A stretch of 64,000 nt of DNA from Hahella sp. CCB-MM4 (GTDB lineage Bacteria; Pseudomonadota; Gammaproteobacteria; Pseudomonadales; Oleiphilaceae). The notes under the pieces were generated by a model that saw only the letters and a list, made by a program, of their open reading frames with translations, did not search any database and was not told where the DNA came from. Shown in pieces: positions 36,159 to 45,162 of this stretch. Every line of letters begins with the position of its first letter. The stretch's first letter is position 1. The stretch covers positions 92,732 through 156,731 of the forward strand of contig NZ_MRYI01000016.1 of NCBI RefSeq assembly GCF_002260525.1, read 5' to 3'. A program made the translations under genes and the position numbers.

Positions 36159-36629
36159 ATGTTACGACTGGCCAGACTTGCCGATTACGGATTGCTGATT
36201 GCCTCGTCCCTGGCGGACCCGGGAGGCGAACTGGTGAAACTGGAGCAGGTGGCCGAACAGACCAACCTGGCCATCCCTACGGTGCGTAAGGTCATGAAAC
36301 AACTTGTAGACGGCGGGGTCGTGCGCTCTGAACGTGGAGTCAAAGGCGGTTATTGCCTGGCGTCTCCCGCTCACCATATCAGCCTGGCAAAGGTCCTCAC
36401 GTCTCTTGAAGGTGGTGTGGCGTTGACCGACTGCTGTGATGAAGATCGATTGTGTGATGTGATGCAGGCCTGTACCGTACATGCCAACTGGTCAGTCATC
36501 AACCAGACCGTCAATGAGATATTCGAGAGACTGACATTGCATGATATGCGGCGGCGTCTGTCCAAGCTGGATGTCATTCAGAAAGTCAGAGTTGATTCAG
36601 ATGTCATGGCGGTTGTGCTGGAAGGGTAG
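36159..36629 (+). CDS. sufR: Rrf2-family Suf operon regulator SufR (IscR-like)
   Basis: 156 aa. N-terminal winged helix (MLRLARLADYGLLIASSLAD; TNLAIPTVRKVMKQL; VRSERGVKGGYCLA). A Cys cluster at about 88-107 (DCCDEDRLCDVMQAC) could hold an FeS cluster. It is divergent from sufB and fits the SUF regulator family, which represses suf when clusters are abundant. Confidence 0.92.
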   Translation: MLRLARLADYGLLIASSLADPGGELVKLEQVAEQTNLAIPTVRKVMKQLVDGGVVRSERGVKGGYCLASPAHHISLAKVLTSLEGGVALTDCCDEDRLCDVMQACTVHANWSVINQTVNEIFERLTLHDMRRRLSKLDVIQKVRVDSDVMAVVLEG

Positions 36630-36783
36630 AGCCTTCTTTTTCAGCTGTATTGCAGATCTCAGATTCTTCCCCTGAACCCTCTGATTCCGCTCATTTTTTG
36701 TCCCTTCGTCATCTAACTGTAAGACCTTCGTCATAGTATCCCGCCAAAACGGCATTTTTTTCACAATTTTGCGATTTTTTTTG

Positions 36784-36812
36784 TTGTGCTGGACAGGATG
36801 TTTGCACATAAT
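36784..36812 (+). promoter_or_regulatory. Candidate maoP promoter
   Basis: TTGTGC (36784-36789), 17-bp spacer, CATAAT (36807-36812), about 130 bp before the maoP ATG. The rest of the 311-bp sufR-maoP gap shows nothing else of note. Confidence 0.4.
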
Positions 36813-36940
36813 CGCGCCAAATAGACTATGGTCATATTTAGGTCGTCTGAAATCCGGTAAAACCCACGTAGCACACGGGGTCCCGATGTTTCAGGTTGGT
36901 AATATTTTCGCTTCTTGCTAGACGGATGAGGAGCCTTGTT

Positions 36941-37282
36941 ATGAACCAGAAAGACTTTGCCAGTAGTAAGGTTTTTTACGACAACAAAAACTTTCCCCGT
37001 GGATTTGCCAGGTCCGGTATTTTCGCCAGGAAAGAAGCTGAACTGATTGAGCGGAACGGCTTTGCCTACCAGGAGCTCACCAATGGCAATCGTGAACCCA
37101 GCACTGATGCTGAGACCCGTTTTGTTAAAGTGATGAATGGTGAAGAGCCGATTCAGACAGAGCACGAAAAAGTCTGGCTGAAGTATCTGAAGCACATCGG
37201 TACACGGCGAGTTGCCTATACCACCGGGATGGCGTTTGCCATGTCGGATATGTCAGATTCGACCGACCTGGATACTGATTGA
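36941..37282 (+). CDS. maoP: MaoP (DUF413), Ori macrodomain organisation protein
   Basis: 113 aa from ATG 36941 (GAGGAG upstream). The DUF413 pattern is clear: FYDNKNFPRGFARSGIF, KEAELIERNGFAYQEL, NGNREP and EKVWLKYL. In E. coli MaoP binds the maoS site and shapes the Ori macrodomain. In that organism it lies near oriC. No origin genes are in this window, so position relative to the origin is unknown here. A strong terminator follows. Confidence 0.88.
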   Translation: MNQKDFASSKVFYDNKNFPRGFARSGIFARKEAELIERNGFAYQELTNGNREPSTDAETRFVKVMNGEEPIQTEHEKVWLKYLKHIGTRRVAYTTGMAFAMSDMSDSTDLDTD

Positions 37283-37285
37283 TAG

Positions 37286-37316
37286 AAGGCACCTGTTAAG
37301 GTGCCTTTCTTTTTTG
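37286..37316 (+). terminator. Rho-independent terminator after maoP
   Basis: AAGGCACCT / AGGTGCCTT with a GTTA loop and a TCTTTTTT tail, directly after the stop. Confidence 0.95.
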
Positions 37317-37373
37317 TCGCTCGTCTCTATACTGTTTTGCAGTTAACCTGCAGAACAGGACTTGTTTGTTTTA

Positions 37374-38309
37374 ATGTCTTACTCATCCAACCTGGCCAGT
37401 AATCGGGCCGTACTATATGCCAATCTTGGTCAAGCCCTGCATAACGGGGACAAGTTTCCCCAGATTTTCGATAACGTAGCGGATATATCACCAGACTGTT
37501 TTTCCCGTCCCCTGGCGGATTTGGCCAATGCCGTGAGGGAAGCTCCCGACACGCCTCTGTTGGAACATCTGAAGCAGTCTTCTTTATTTCTATCCTGGGA
37601 GTTGAGGTTCATCCAATTCGGGCTGGCCACTTTGAAGATCGAAGAAGTGTTTGCCCGGTTATGTGAATACTATGTGATGATCGGGCAGCCAACCGGGCGT
37701 CTTATGCGCTGGACGGCCGGATTGTGGGGATTGCTCTCGTTTACCGGTGGCTATCTGGGCTATGTACTGGCCCCCGAAGATATGGCGTTATGGTCCGGCG
37801 CAGGAGTGTTTGTCATGCTCCTCGTATTTGGGGTATTAGTGGCGGCGCCGGCGATGGGGGGCTGGGTTGCCCCGGATTCCGGATTCTGGCGGCTGGCATC
37901 ATGGCTTCCTCAATTCAGATCCCTGGTGGTGGCTCGCAGCGTCTACCAGTATCTGCTCAATCTGGGGCTCTGCATCCAGGGCGGAATGGATTTGTCCCGC
38001 TCCCTGAAAATCTGTGCCAAATCTGAACCTATCGGCTGGTTGCGGCAACGCTACCAGGGGGTGGCTTCGGATGTGGCCAATGGCAACCAGATTTCAAAAG
38101 CCTTTATTGCCAGTGGCATCCTGGCAGAAACTAAACTGACAGCCCAGCCAAAAGGTCACCAGGCTCCGGGTGGAAAACTCTGGGAACCGGGGATCACGGA
38201 CATTGTCCGTCAATCCTTTACGGATCAACTGGACTTCGCTGCACGCTTCCTGCCGTTTCTGCTGTTGATACCGTTGGCGGTGGTTTGGGTGTATCTGGCT
38301 ATCCAGTAG
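37374..38309 (+). CDS. Orphan type II secretion system F-like membrane protein
   Basis: 311 aa from ATG 37374 (a TTG at 37362 is an alternative). Two helical cytoplasmic domains of GspF/PilC type (about 10-110 and 190-270, the second with LCIQGGMDLSRSLKICAK) are separated by a pair of transmembrane helices (about 120-165). A last helix lies at the C-terminus (FLLLIPLAVVWVYLAIQ). No GspE, GspG or pilin gene is nearby, so it is not part of a visible secretion system. The second domain diverges from normal GspF spacing. Function unknown. Confidence 0.7.
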   Translation: MSYSSNLASNRAVLYANLGQALHNGDKFPQIFDNVADISPDCFSRPLADLANAVREAPDTPLLEHLKQSSLFLSWELRFIQFGLATLKIEEVFARLCEYYVMIGQPTGRLMRWTAGLWGLLSFTGGYLGYVLAPEDMALWSGAGVFVMLLVFGVLVAAPAMGGWVAPDSGFWRLASWLPQFRSLVVARSVYQYLLNLGLCIQGGMDLSRSLKICAKSEPIGWLRQRYQGVASDVANGNQISKAFIASGILAETKLTAQPKGHQAPGGKLWEPGITDIVRQSFTDQLDFAARFLPFLLLIPLAVVWVYLAIQ

Positions 38310-38325
38310 GCAGATTGAATTTCGT

Positions 38326-39249
38326 ATGGACGTATTTCTGACTCTACTGGTCAAACTGGCGCCCCTTTATTTGTTAATCGGCCTGGGATTTATCGGCGGG
38401 CGGTTTCTTGAAGTGGAGAGTCGACACTTCGCCGGGCTGATGATTTATATCATCACGCCCATTGTGATATTTTCCGGAACCCTGCAGGCAGAAATTTCGC
38501 CGGCCGTCATCCTGGTGCCCTTATGGATGTGGATTTTGAGCGCCATCAATGGCGGGAGCTTCCTGCTGCTTGGCAAACGGGTGCTGGGCGACAGCCGGGC
38601 AAATATCCTGGCGCTTTTGGTAGGGACGGGGAATACCGGGTATTTTGGTATTCCTGTGGCGCTTCTGCTGTTTCCTGCCGATCAGGTTGGTCTGTATATC
38701 ATCGCCATGCTGGGCGTGACGTTGTATGAAAACTCTCTGGGCTTCTATTGGGCCGCTAACGGTCGCTACACTGCCCGGGAAAGTTTCTTCAAAGTCCTGC
38801 GCCTGCCGTCGTTGTATGCCTTTCTGTTGGGGCTCGCTTTAAACCTCGCTGGCTTTACCATCCCCGAGCTTTTCGAGTCACTGGTGGTGAATATCAGGGG
38901 GGCCTACACGGTACTCGGCATGATGATCATCGGGGTTGGAATTTCACGGCTACGGATTGAGGCTGCCAGCATGAATTTTTCTGCATTGGTCATGTTTGGT
39001 AAATTTGTCAGCTGGCCGATACTGGCTGTCATTCTTGTCAGCTTGGACCGATGGATATTCCATGCTTATTCCAGCCAGATCCATGCGTCAATCCTGTTGG
39101 TTTCCATCACACCTCTGGCTGCCAACTCAGTCGTGATTGCTTCGCTGCTGAACATTCATCCTCAGCGAGTGGCTTTACTCACGCTGGTCAGTACGTTGGT
39201 AGCCCTGTTCTATATTCCGTTCATGGTCGGTTTACTGGGAATACGCTAG
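38326..39249 (+). CDS. AEC-family (auxin efflux carrier-like) transporter
   Basis: 307 aa with about ten transmembrane helices. The N-terminal LAPLYLLIGLGFIGGRF and the broken helix GTGNTGYFGIPVALLLF are typical of the AEC family, which moves organic acids such as malate. It starts 17 bp after the GspF-like gene. The substrate is unknown. Confidence 0.87.
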   Translation: MDVFLTLLVKLAPLYLLIGLGFIGGRFLEVESRHFAGLMIYIITPIVIFSGTLQAEISPAVILVPLWMWILSAINGGSFLLLGKRVLGDSRANILALLVGTGNTGYFGIPVALLLFPADQVGLYIIAMLGVTLYENSLGFYWAANGRYTARESFFKVLRLPSLYAFLLGLALNLAGFTIPELFESLVVNIRGAYTVLGMMIIGVGISRLRIEAASMNFSALVMFGKFVSWPILAVILVSLDRWIFHAYSSQIHASILLVSITPLAANSVVIASLLNIHPQRVALLTLVSTLVALFYIPFMVGLLGIR

Positions 39250-39336
39250 CTCTGTCGAGACCAGGAGGCTGTCATGTCTCCTGCCTCCTAGGTAGTTCCT
39301 ATTGGCGCAGAAGCATCTGTCTTAAAGAGACCGGTG

Positions 39337-40077
39337 TTAAATCAATGGCCTCACCACCAGTGTCAGTCCGGCAATACCTGTAAATATCAGGATGACCCGA
39401 TTAAACCATTGCTGCGGAATCCAGTGCAGGAAACGCCTGCCGGCGTAAGCCCCGACCAATACTAATGGCACTGTGACCAGAAAGGTCATCAGGTAATAGC
39501 CTTTGAAGATGCCTAATGCCCCGTAGACGGGTATTTTCGTCAGATTCACGCTGAAAAAGAAAATGGCTGAGGTTCCGACAAACCCATGCTTGTCTATTTT
39601 CAGCAGGAGGAGATACAGGGAGATTATCGGACCGGCAGCGTTGCCCACAGTCGTCGTTATTCCAGCAAGGACCCCGGATGTTCCGCGAACTTTGCCCGGA
39701 TGATTCAACGCCCAATGGGTGATTCTGGGTCGGAAGGGCTCCAGACTGACCAATATCAGTATCAGGCTGCCGATAACCGGCCCCAGAGTATCGTTGTCCA
39801 GGAAGTATAAAATTCCAGCCCCAATAGCGATGCCCGCCAGAATCGTCGGCAGCATTTTCTTCAGTTCCTGCCAGTGAGCCTGCCGCCAATAGAGACTGAC
39901 CGCCACGAGGTCTCCTGTCAGAAGGTACATCAGCGTGATTCCCAAGGCGTCTTTCGGGGGAAACATCAGCGCGACCGTCGCCGAAATAAGCGCGCCCAAC
40001 GCGGGGATTCCGGCTTTCACAAAACCGGTAAACAGCGCAATGGCGCATAGAAACAATAAAAATTGAAATTCGAGCAT
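39337..40077 (-). CDS. TauE/SafE-family permease
   Basis: 246 aa from ATG 40077 (a TTG two codons earlier is possible). About eight hydrophobic helices, with the family glycine-rich loops AGIPALGALISATVALMFPP and SGVLAGITTTVGNAAGPIISLYL. Members export sulfite, sulfoacetate or related organosulfur anions. It is convergent with the AEC gene, 87 bp apart. Confidence 0.87.
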   Translation of the reverse strand: MLEFQFLLFLCAIALFTGFVKAGIPALGALISATVALMFPPKDALGITLMYLLTGDLVAVSLYWRQAHWQELKKMLPTILAGIAIGAGILYFLDNDTLGPVIGSLILILVSLEPFRPRITHWALNHPGKVRGTSGVLAGITTTVGNAAGPIISLYLLLLKIDKHGFVGTSAIFFFSVNLTKIPVYGALGIFKGYYLMTFLVTVPLVLVGAYAGRRFLHWIPQQWFNRVILIFTGIAGLTLVVRPLI

Positions 40078-40330
40078 TTCCAATAGCTGAACCTGATCAA
40101 TTTAAGGCGGGAAGGTCTGTGTCGAGAAATGTCCATAATACTGACATCTGGTCAGTACGAGCCCCTGAGCCTTACGGGCCCTGGACCATAGGATTGACCA
40201 AGTATTCGACACAGTTCGAATATCTAACATAGCAAAGCTGACGCCATTCTAGCGACCGGAGTAAGGGGAGAGCAATTCACCCTTTAGCCACCCCCAGTAT
40301 TGCCGGTTTTCAGCTTATCTGATAAATTGC

Positions 40331-40500
40331 GCGGACTCTTGAGGGAGTAATCAGCCGGCAGATGATTTGCCGGAGTCTGTGTCAACAAACTTGAACCTCA
40401 ATGTTCATGGTGCAGACGTCCCGCTCAATAGGTGAGGGATTGATGAGACTTGAGACAAATGACACTGATCCGGGTGGGCAGTGGCGTTTGTCTTTGGTTT
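40331..40500 (+). promoter_or_regulatory. yybP-ykoY (Mn2+) riboswitch
   Basis: The leader of the GDT1 gene carries the two conserved elements of this class: GAGGGAGTAATCAG (40350-40363) and GTCAACAAACTTGAAC (40381-40396). Between them is a hairpin, CCGGCA / TTGCCGG. Downstream an imperfect stem of about 14 bp (40453-40493) followed by TCTTTGGTTT could be the expression platform. The class binds Mn2+ and usually turns on Mn exporters, matching the downstream gene. The region 40084-40330 has only small dyads. Confidence 0.8.
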
Positions 40501-40522
40501 GATTCCCACCTGAGGTTCATTA

Positions 40523-41080
40523 ATGGAAGCGCTTTTCAGTTCCGCTCTTGCTGTCTCTATCGCTGAGATCGGAGACAAAACACAATTACTTTCCCTGTTT
40601 CTGGCCGCCAGGTTTGCGCATCGCTATGCCATTATTCTCGGTATTCTGGTCGCCACACTGATCAATCATTCGATATCTGCCTGGCTAGGAGTTTGGGTCA
40701 CCCAATATATTCCCGTCGGCTGGGGTCCTTGGTTAATCGGGGGAAGTTTTATCCTGGTCGCTCTGTGGGTTCTGATTCCTGACAAAGATGATGGAGCATC
40801 CGGTGCACTGGACCGATACGGGGCCTTCCTTGCCACTACCATCCTCTTTTTCCTGGCCGAAATCGGCGATAAGACCCAGGTTGCTACCGTCATTCTGGCG
40901 GCGCAGTACCAGAGCCTCATACTGGTGACGCTGGGAACCACATTAGGCATGATGCTGGCGAACGTCCCTGTGGTGTTGGCGGGGAACTGGATCATGCAAA
41001 GACTCCCCATGAATGTAATGCGCTGGACAGCCTGTCTGGTGTTTGCCCTGTTGGGCATCGCAAGCATACTGTTTGCCTGA
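40523..41080 (+). CDS. GDT1/UPF0016-family Mn2+ exporter
   Basis: 185 aa, six transmembrane helices in two repeats, each with the family ExGDKTQ motif (AEIGDKTQLLSLFLAA near 14 and AEIGDKTQVATVILAA near 115). These acidic motifs bind Mn2+ or Ca2+. Bacterial members such as MneA export manganese. The Mn riboswitch in its leader supports that role. RBS GAGG 8 bp before ATG. Confidence 0.92.
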   Translation: MEALFSSALAVSIAEIGDKTQLLSLFLAARFAHRYAIILGILVATLINHSISAWLGVWVTQYIPVGWGPWLIGGSFILVALWVLIPDKDDGASGALDRYGAFLATTILFFLAEIGDKTQVATVILAAQYQSLILVTLGTTLGMMLANVPVVLAGNWIMQRLPMNVMRWTACLVFALLGIASILFA

Positions 41081-41226
41081 AAATGCACTGCTTGTTCATG
41101 CCGCTTGAGCATAATTGCAAGAAAAATTCTTTAATAATCAAATAGTAAATTTTTGTACCTGAGCAATCACTATGTTTGTGGTGGAACAAAATACCTGATG
41201 AAACTCGTCGCAGGGATGGCGATGAG

Positions 41227-41240
41227 TTGATCTGGATCAA
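41227..41240. promoter_or_regulatory. FNR/Anr-type binding site
   Basis: TTGATCTGGATCAA is a perfect match to TTGAT-N4-ATCAA. It sits in a longer dyad GAGTTGATC / GATCAACTC (41224-41243), 120 bp before the prpE ATG. The nearest fair -10 box, TCTAAT at 41276, would put the site near -54. Oxygen-responsive control of prpE is inference. Confidence 0.7.
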
Positions 41241-41359
41241 CTCCAATATGGCTTCTGCACTGGATTCACCCAAGGTCTAATTTCAATTCCAGAAGAGGAA
41301 ATTGACACTGGTAGGTGCTCAATAAATAACCTGAAACAAAAATAAAAAGGGTCGAAAAC

Positions 41360-43309
41360 ATGCACAACACAGTCGTACACAATGACGGCACTACGCTGCC
41401 CGCCGATCATATCCCCAGGCATGCCAGCTATCCCGAATACGCTTCCCACCAGGACGCCGTGCAGGATTTTCTCTCCGATTCCAACCGCTTCTGGCTATCA
41501 CAGAGTCAGCGTATTCAGTGGTATCAGGCGCCCCAGGAAGGTGTTTCCCAGGATGAGAATGGCTTTTACCGATGGTTTGCCGATGGTGAACTGAATACCT
41601 GTTATCTGGCTCTCGATTATCAGATCGAGCAGGGACGGGGAGCTCAGGTGGCGATGTACTACGATTCGCCGGTCACCGGTCAGAAAACCTCCTATACCTA
41701 TTCTGAACTGCGCGATGAAGTCGCCCGATTTGCCGGTGCTCTAAGGGCGAAAGGTGCCGAGAAGGGGGACCGAGTCGTCATTTATATGCCCATGGTGCCG
41801 GAGGCCGCGATTGCGATGCTGGCCTGTGCGCGTATTGGTGCGATTCACTCCGTGGTATTCGGTGGCTTTGCCGCCAACGAGCTGGCTGTCCGTATTGATG
41901 ACGCGGAACCCAAGCTGATTCTGTCCGCTTCCTGCGGCATTGAAGTGGCCAAGGTCATTCCCTACAAACCATTGTTGGATGCTGCCATTGAACAGGCTGA
42001 GCACAAACCACAGGCCTGCATAATTTTGCAGCGTCCCCAGGTACAGGCCGATATGGTCGCCGGCCGTGATTTTGACTGGCTTGAGTTAGCCGGGTCTGCG
42101 GAACCCGTTGATCCTGTGCCACTTAAAGCCACTGATCCCTTGTACATCCTCTATACCTCCGGAACGACCGGAAAGCCCAAAGGCGTGGTGCGGGACAACG
42201 GTGGTCATGCGGTTGCCATGCATTACAGCATGGACGTGGTGTATGGAATGAAGCCAGGACAGGTCTACTGGGCCGCTTCTGATGTGGGCTGGGTGGTGGG
42301 CCATTCCTATATTGTTTATGCCCCTCTGATCTATGGCTGCACAACGATTTTTTATGAAGGTAAGCCGGTCAAAACCCCGGATGCCGGTGCCTTCTGGCGA
42401 GTGGTGCAGGAGTATGGTGTTAATGCCTTATTCACTGCTCCCACTGCATTTCGAGCCATCAAGAAGGAAGATCCTGAGGCCCGATTGTTGAAGGAGTATG
42501 ACGTCTCTTCCCTGCAGAAACTCTTTCTTGCCGGTGAGCGCTTGGATCCACCCACTTATCAATGGCTGAAGGACCAAACCGGGTTACCTGTGCTGGATCA
42601 CTGGTGGCAGACAGAAACCGGCTGGGCTATTGCCTGCAATCCTGTCGGTATTGAATCCCTGGAGACCAAGCCGGGCTCTGCGACGAAGCCCACACCCGGT
42701 TTTCTGGTGGAAATCTTGGATGTGGACGGCAAGCCGTGTCCGGCGAACGAGCAGGGGGCTGTGGCGGTTAAACTACCTCTTCCTCCCGGATGTCTGCCCA
42801 CGATCTGGCGCAACCCGGAGCGTTTCAAGGCGGGTTATCTCAGTTCCTATGAAGGTTATTACGTCTCTGGAGACGGCGGTTATTTTGATGAAGACGGCTA
42901 TCTGTTCATCATGGGGCGCACCGATGATGTGATCAATGTGGCTGGCCACCGACTCTCGACTGGGGAGATGGAAGAGATTGTGGCGGCACATCCTGCAGTG
43001 GCAGAGTGTGCAGTTTTTGCCGTCAACGATGAACTTAAAGGTCAGCGGCCCATTGGACTCGTGGTGCTCAAGGACGGCTACAATATTGCGCAGGACACTT
43101 TACAGAGTGAGTTGATCTCATCGGTTCGTCAGCAGATAGGGGCGATTGCCTGCTTTAACGAGGCGATTATCGTTAACCGTCTGCCGAAGACCCGTTCTGG
43201 GAAAATTCTGCGTAAAACGCTGAGACAGATTGCGAATGGGGAAGAATATCAGGTCCCATCGACGATCGATGATCCTGCAATTCTTCAGGAAATTTCTGAG
43301 GTTTTATAA
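41360..43309 (+). CDS. prpE: Propionyl-CoA synthetase-type acyl-CoA ligase
   Basis: 649 aa, ANL superfamily. AMP-binding motifs: YTSGTTGKPKGVVRD, SDVGWVVGHSYIVYAPL, WWQTETGW, and the catalytic Lys in RLPKTRSGKILRKTLRQI. Overall it looks closer to PrpE/ACSS3 than to AcsA (NTCYLALDYQIEQGRG; PPGCLPTIW). It activates propionate (or acetate) with ATP and CoA. No methylcitrate-cycle genes are nearby. The catalytic Lys is a known target of acetylation in this family. Confidence 0.85.
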   Translation: MHNTVVHNDGTTLPADHIPRHASYPEYASHQDAVQDFLSDSNRFWLSQSQRIQWYQAPQEGVSQDENGFYRWFADGELNTCYLALDYQIEQGRGAQVAMYYDSPVTGQKTSYTYSELRDEVARFAGALRAKGAEKGDRVVIYMPMVPEAAIAMLACARIGAIHSVVFGGFAANELAVRIDDAEPKLILSASCGIEVAKVIPYKPLLDAAIEQAEHKPQACIILQRPQVQADMVAGRDFDWLELAGSAEPVDPVPLKATDPLYILYTSGTTGKPKGVVRDNGGHAVAMHYSMDVVYGMKPGQVYWAASDVGWVVGHSYIVYAPLIYGCTTIFYEGKPVKTPDAGAFWRVVQEYGVNALFTAPTAFRAIKKEDPEARLLKEYDVSSLQKLFLAGERLDPPTYQWLKDQTGLPVLDHWWQTETGWAIACNPVGIESLETKPGSATKPTPGFLVEILDVDGKPCPANEQGAVAVKLPLPPGCLPTIWRNPERFKAGYLSSYEGYYVSGDGGYFDEDGYLFIMGRTDDVINVAGHRLSTGEMEEIVAAHPAVAECAVFAVNDELKGQRPIGLVVLKDGYNIAQDTLQSELISSVRQQIGAIACFNEAIIVNRLPKTRSGKILRKTLRQIANGEEYQVPSTIDDPAILQEISEVL

Positions 43310-43334
43310 GGGATTCTGAGGTTTTATTAAGGGA
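43293..43334 (+). repeat. 21-bp tandem duplication across the prpE stop
   Basis: TTTCTGAGGTTTTATAAGGGA (43293-43313) is followed at once by a near-identical copy (43314-43334). The prpE stop (TAA, 43307-43309) lies in the first copy. Confidence 0.85.
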
Positions 43335-43343
43335 TAGGCGACA

Positions 43344-43375
43344 GGACAATCTCCGGTGAAGCCCGGAGATTGTCC
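43344..43375. terminator. Terminator hairpin between convergent prpE and slyD
   Basis: A perfect 13-bp stem, GGACAATCTCCGG / CCGGAGATTGTCC, with a 6-base loop. Short T tract on plus only. Likely serves both convergent genes. Confidence 0.8.
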
Positions 43376-43387
43376 GTTTGACACCAC

Positions 43388-43870
43388 TTAGTGGTGATGT
43401 CCGCCAGGCCCATGTACGTGGCCGTGTTCGATTTCTTCCGGCTCTGCATCCCGGACATCCAGAACTTCCAGCTCGAATGTCAGTGTCTTGCCGGCAAACG
43501 GATGGTTAGTATCGATATCAACCATGGAGTGGCCGACTTTTTTCACGGTCACCAGATGCACACCGTTATCGGATTTAACCGGAACGGTATCCCCGACTTT
43601 ATAACGACCGGCATGTTTCAGGTATTTCTTTGAAATACGCTTGATGGAATCCTCAGCAGGAACGCCATAGGCTTTTTCCGGAGGCAGGGTAACATCAAAC
43701 TTATCGCCGGCGTTCTTGCCTTCAAGTGCTTCTTCAAGACCTGCCAGGACATTATCGTGTCCGTGGAGATAGGTCACCGGCTCGTCGTCGTAAGTGGTTT
43801 CCAGCTGTTCTCCGCTGGTGTCTTTCAGGATGTAGTTGAACTGTACAACCTTGTCTTTTGTTATCGACAT
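43388..43870 (-). CDS. slyD: FKBP-type peptidyl-prolyl isomerase SlyD
   Basis: 160 aa. FKBP strands (VQFNYILKDTSGEQLETTYD; YLHGHDNVLAGLEEALEGKNAGD) surround the IF chaperone insert (about 75-125). A short His-rich tail HGHVHGPGGHHH can bind nickel. It is a cytoplasmic folding catalyst and metal-binding protein. Confidence 0.94.
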   Translation of the reverse strand: MSITKDKVVQFNYILKDTSGEQLETTYDDEPVTYLHGHDNVLAGLEEALEGKNAGDKFDVTLPPEKAYGVPAEDSIKRISKKYLKHAGRYKVGDTVPVKSDNGVHLVTVKKVGHSMVDIDTNHPFAGKTLTFELEVLDVRDAEPEEIEHGHVHGPGGHHH

Positions 43871-43967
43871 ATCAGATGTCCTGTGGAATGACTAAAAAAA
43901 TCTGCCGGATTTTAACCTAAATGACACATATTGGCAGTGGTTTCGTTGCCATTTGTGTCCCATTTAC

Positions 43968-44933
43968 CTATCCGGCTTCAGAGACGCCCTTGATTCGATT
44001 GACCAGACCCGACACCAGACTCACCACCATCAAAGTAATGCCGCCTGCGACGATTCCTCCCAAGGCTCCCAGCAGAGATGGCGTGACAAACTCCAGCAGA
44101 CCGCCGATAGCGGGTACACCGGCAACGGATTCTCCTGCAGCATGGAGCAAATGTTCGGCGCCGGGAATTCCATGCATCAAAATGCCGCCACCTACCAGGA
44201 ACATGGCCGCAGTACCCACAACGGAAAGTGTCTTCATCAGTTTTGGCGCCAGAGCCAGAATGACCTTGCCGATGCTGTATTTGGTTTTACTCCAGCCGTC
44301 CTCTCCCGTACTTTGCATCAGGTACAGCCCGGCGTCATCGAGCTTGACGATGCCGGCCACCAGTCCGTAAACACCGAGCGTCATGACCAGTGCGATCGTC
44401 GACACCACGGCCACCTGATAGCCGAAGGCATACTCCTGAACTGTCCCCAGGGCGATGACGATGATCTCGGCAGAGAGAATCATGTCGGTACGAATGGCAC
44501 CTTTAATCTTCTTCTTTTCGTAGGCCACCATATCCACTTCCGGTGAGGCGATGGCGTCAACCATCTCCTGATGATGTTTTTCATCTTCGGAATGGTCGTG
44601 GAAGAACTTGTGAGCCAGTTTTTCAAAGCCCTCAAAACACAAAAATAATCCCCCCAACATCAACAGCGGTGTAATCAACCAGGGAATTGTGGCGCTGATG
44701 GCCAGGGCGGCGGGAACCAGAAACAGCTTATTTTTCAGCGAGCCTTTGGTGACAGCCCAAACTACGGGCAATTCGCGATCTGCTCGCACCCCGGTGACTT
44801 GCTGGGCATTCAGTGCCAGATCGTCCCCCAGTACACCGGCGGTTTTCTGGGCGGCAACCTTGGTCATTACAGAGACATCGTCGAGAAGGGTGGCGATGTC
44901 GTCAATCAGGGCCAGTAGGCTTGAGCCTGCCAT
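43968..44933 (-). CDS. DUF808 (YedI-like) inner membrane protein
   Basis: 321 aa from ATG 44933 (AGGAG 8 bp upstream; open frame continues to 45002). MAGSSLLALIDDIATLLDDVSVMTKVAAQKTAGVLGDDLALNAQQVTG is the diagnostic DUF808 N-terminus (key DDVSVMTKVA and GDDLALNAQQV). Several transmembrane segments follow. Function unknown. It stands alone. Confidence 0.9.
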   Translation of the reverse strand: MAGSSLLALIDDIATLLDDVSVMTKVAAQKTAGVLGDDLALNAQQVTGVRADRELPVVWAVTKGSLKNKLFLVPAALAISATIPWLITPLLMLGGLFLCFEGFEKLAHKFFHDHSEDEKHHQEMVDAIASPEVDMVAYEKKKIKGAIRTDMILSAEIIVIALGTVQEYAFGYQVAVVSTIALVMTLGVYGLVAGIVKLDDAGLYLMQSTGEDGWSKTKYSIGKVILALAPKLMKTLSVVGTAAMFLVGGGILMHGIPGAEHLLHAAGESVAGVPAIGGLLEFVTPSLLGALGGIVAGGITLMVVSLVSGLVNRIKGVSEAG

Positions 44934-45162
44934 GGTAAAAGCTCCTATGAATATAGCCTGTGTTCGATCAGGATGACGGTCATACCTGAAGGTCCCGAAC
45001 ACAGGATGTGAAGGTATCTGGTTTAAAGGTGACGCAGTATAGACACTAACATGGGCTAATGGCTATCTCGTGACTTAGCCTCGTTCAGCGATTCACGGCT
45101 TCATAATAAAAAACGCAGCGAATGGGCAGAAGAAATTCTCAAGGATCATTTAGAAATAGAGA

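Noticed and set aside
36941..37282. Origin of replication near maoP
   Set aside because: maoP is near oriC in E. coli, but no dnaA, dnaN, mnmG or AT-rich DnaA cluster is near this gene.
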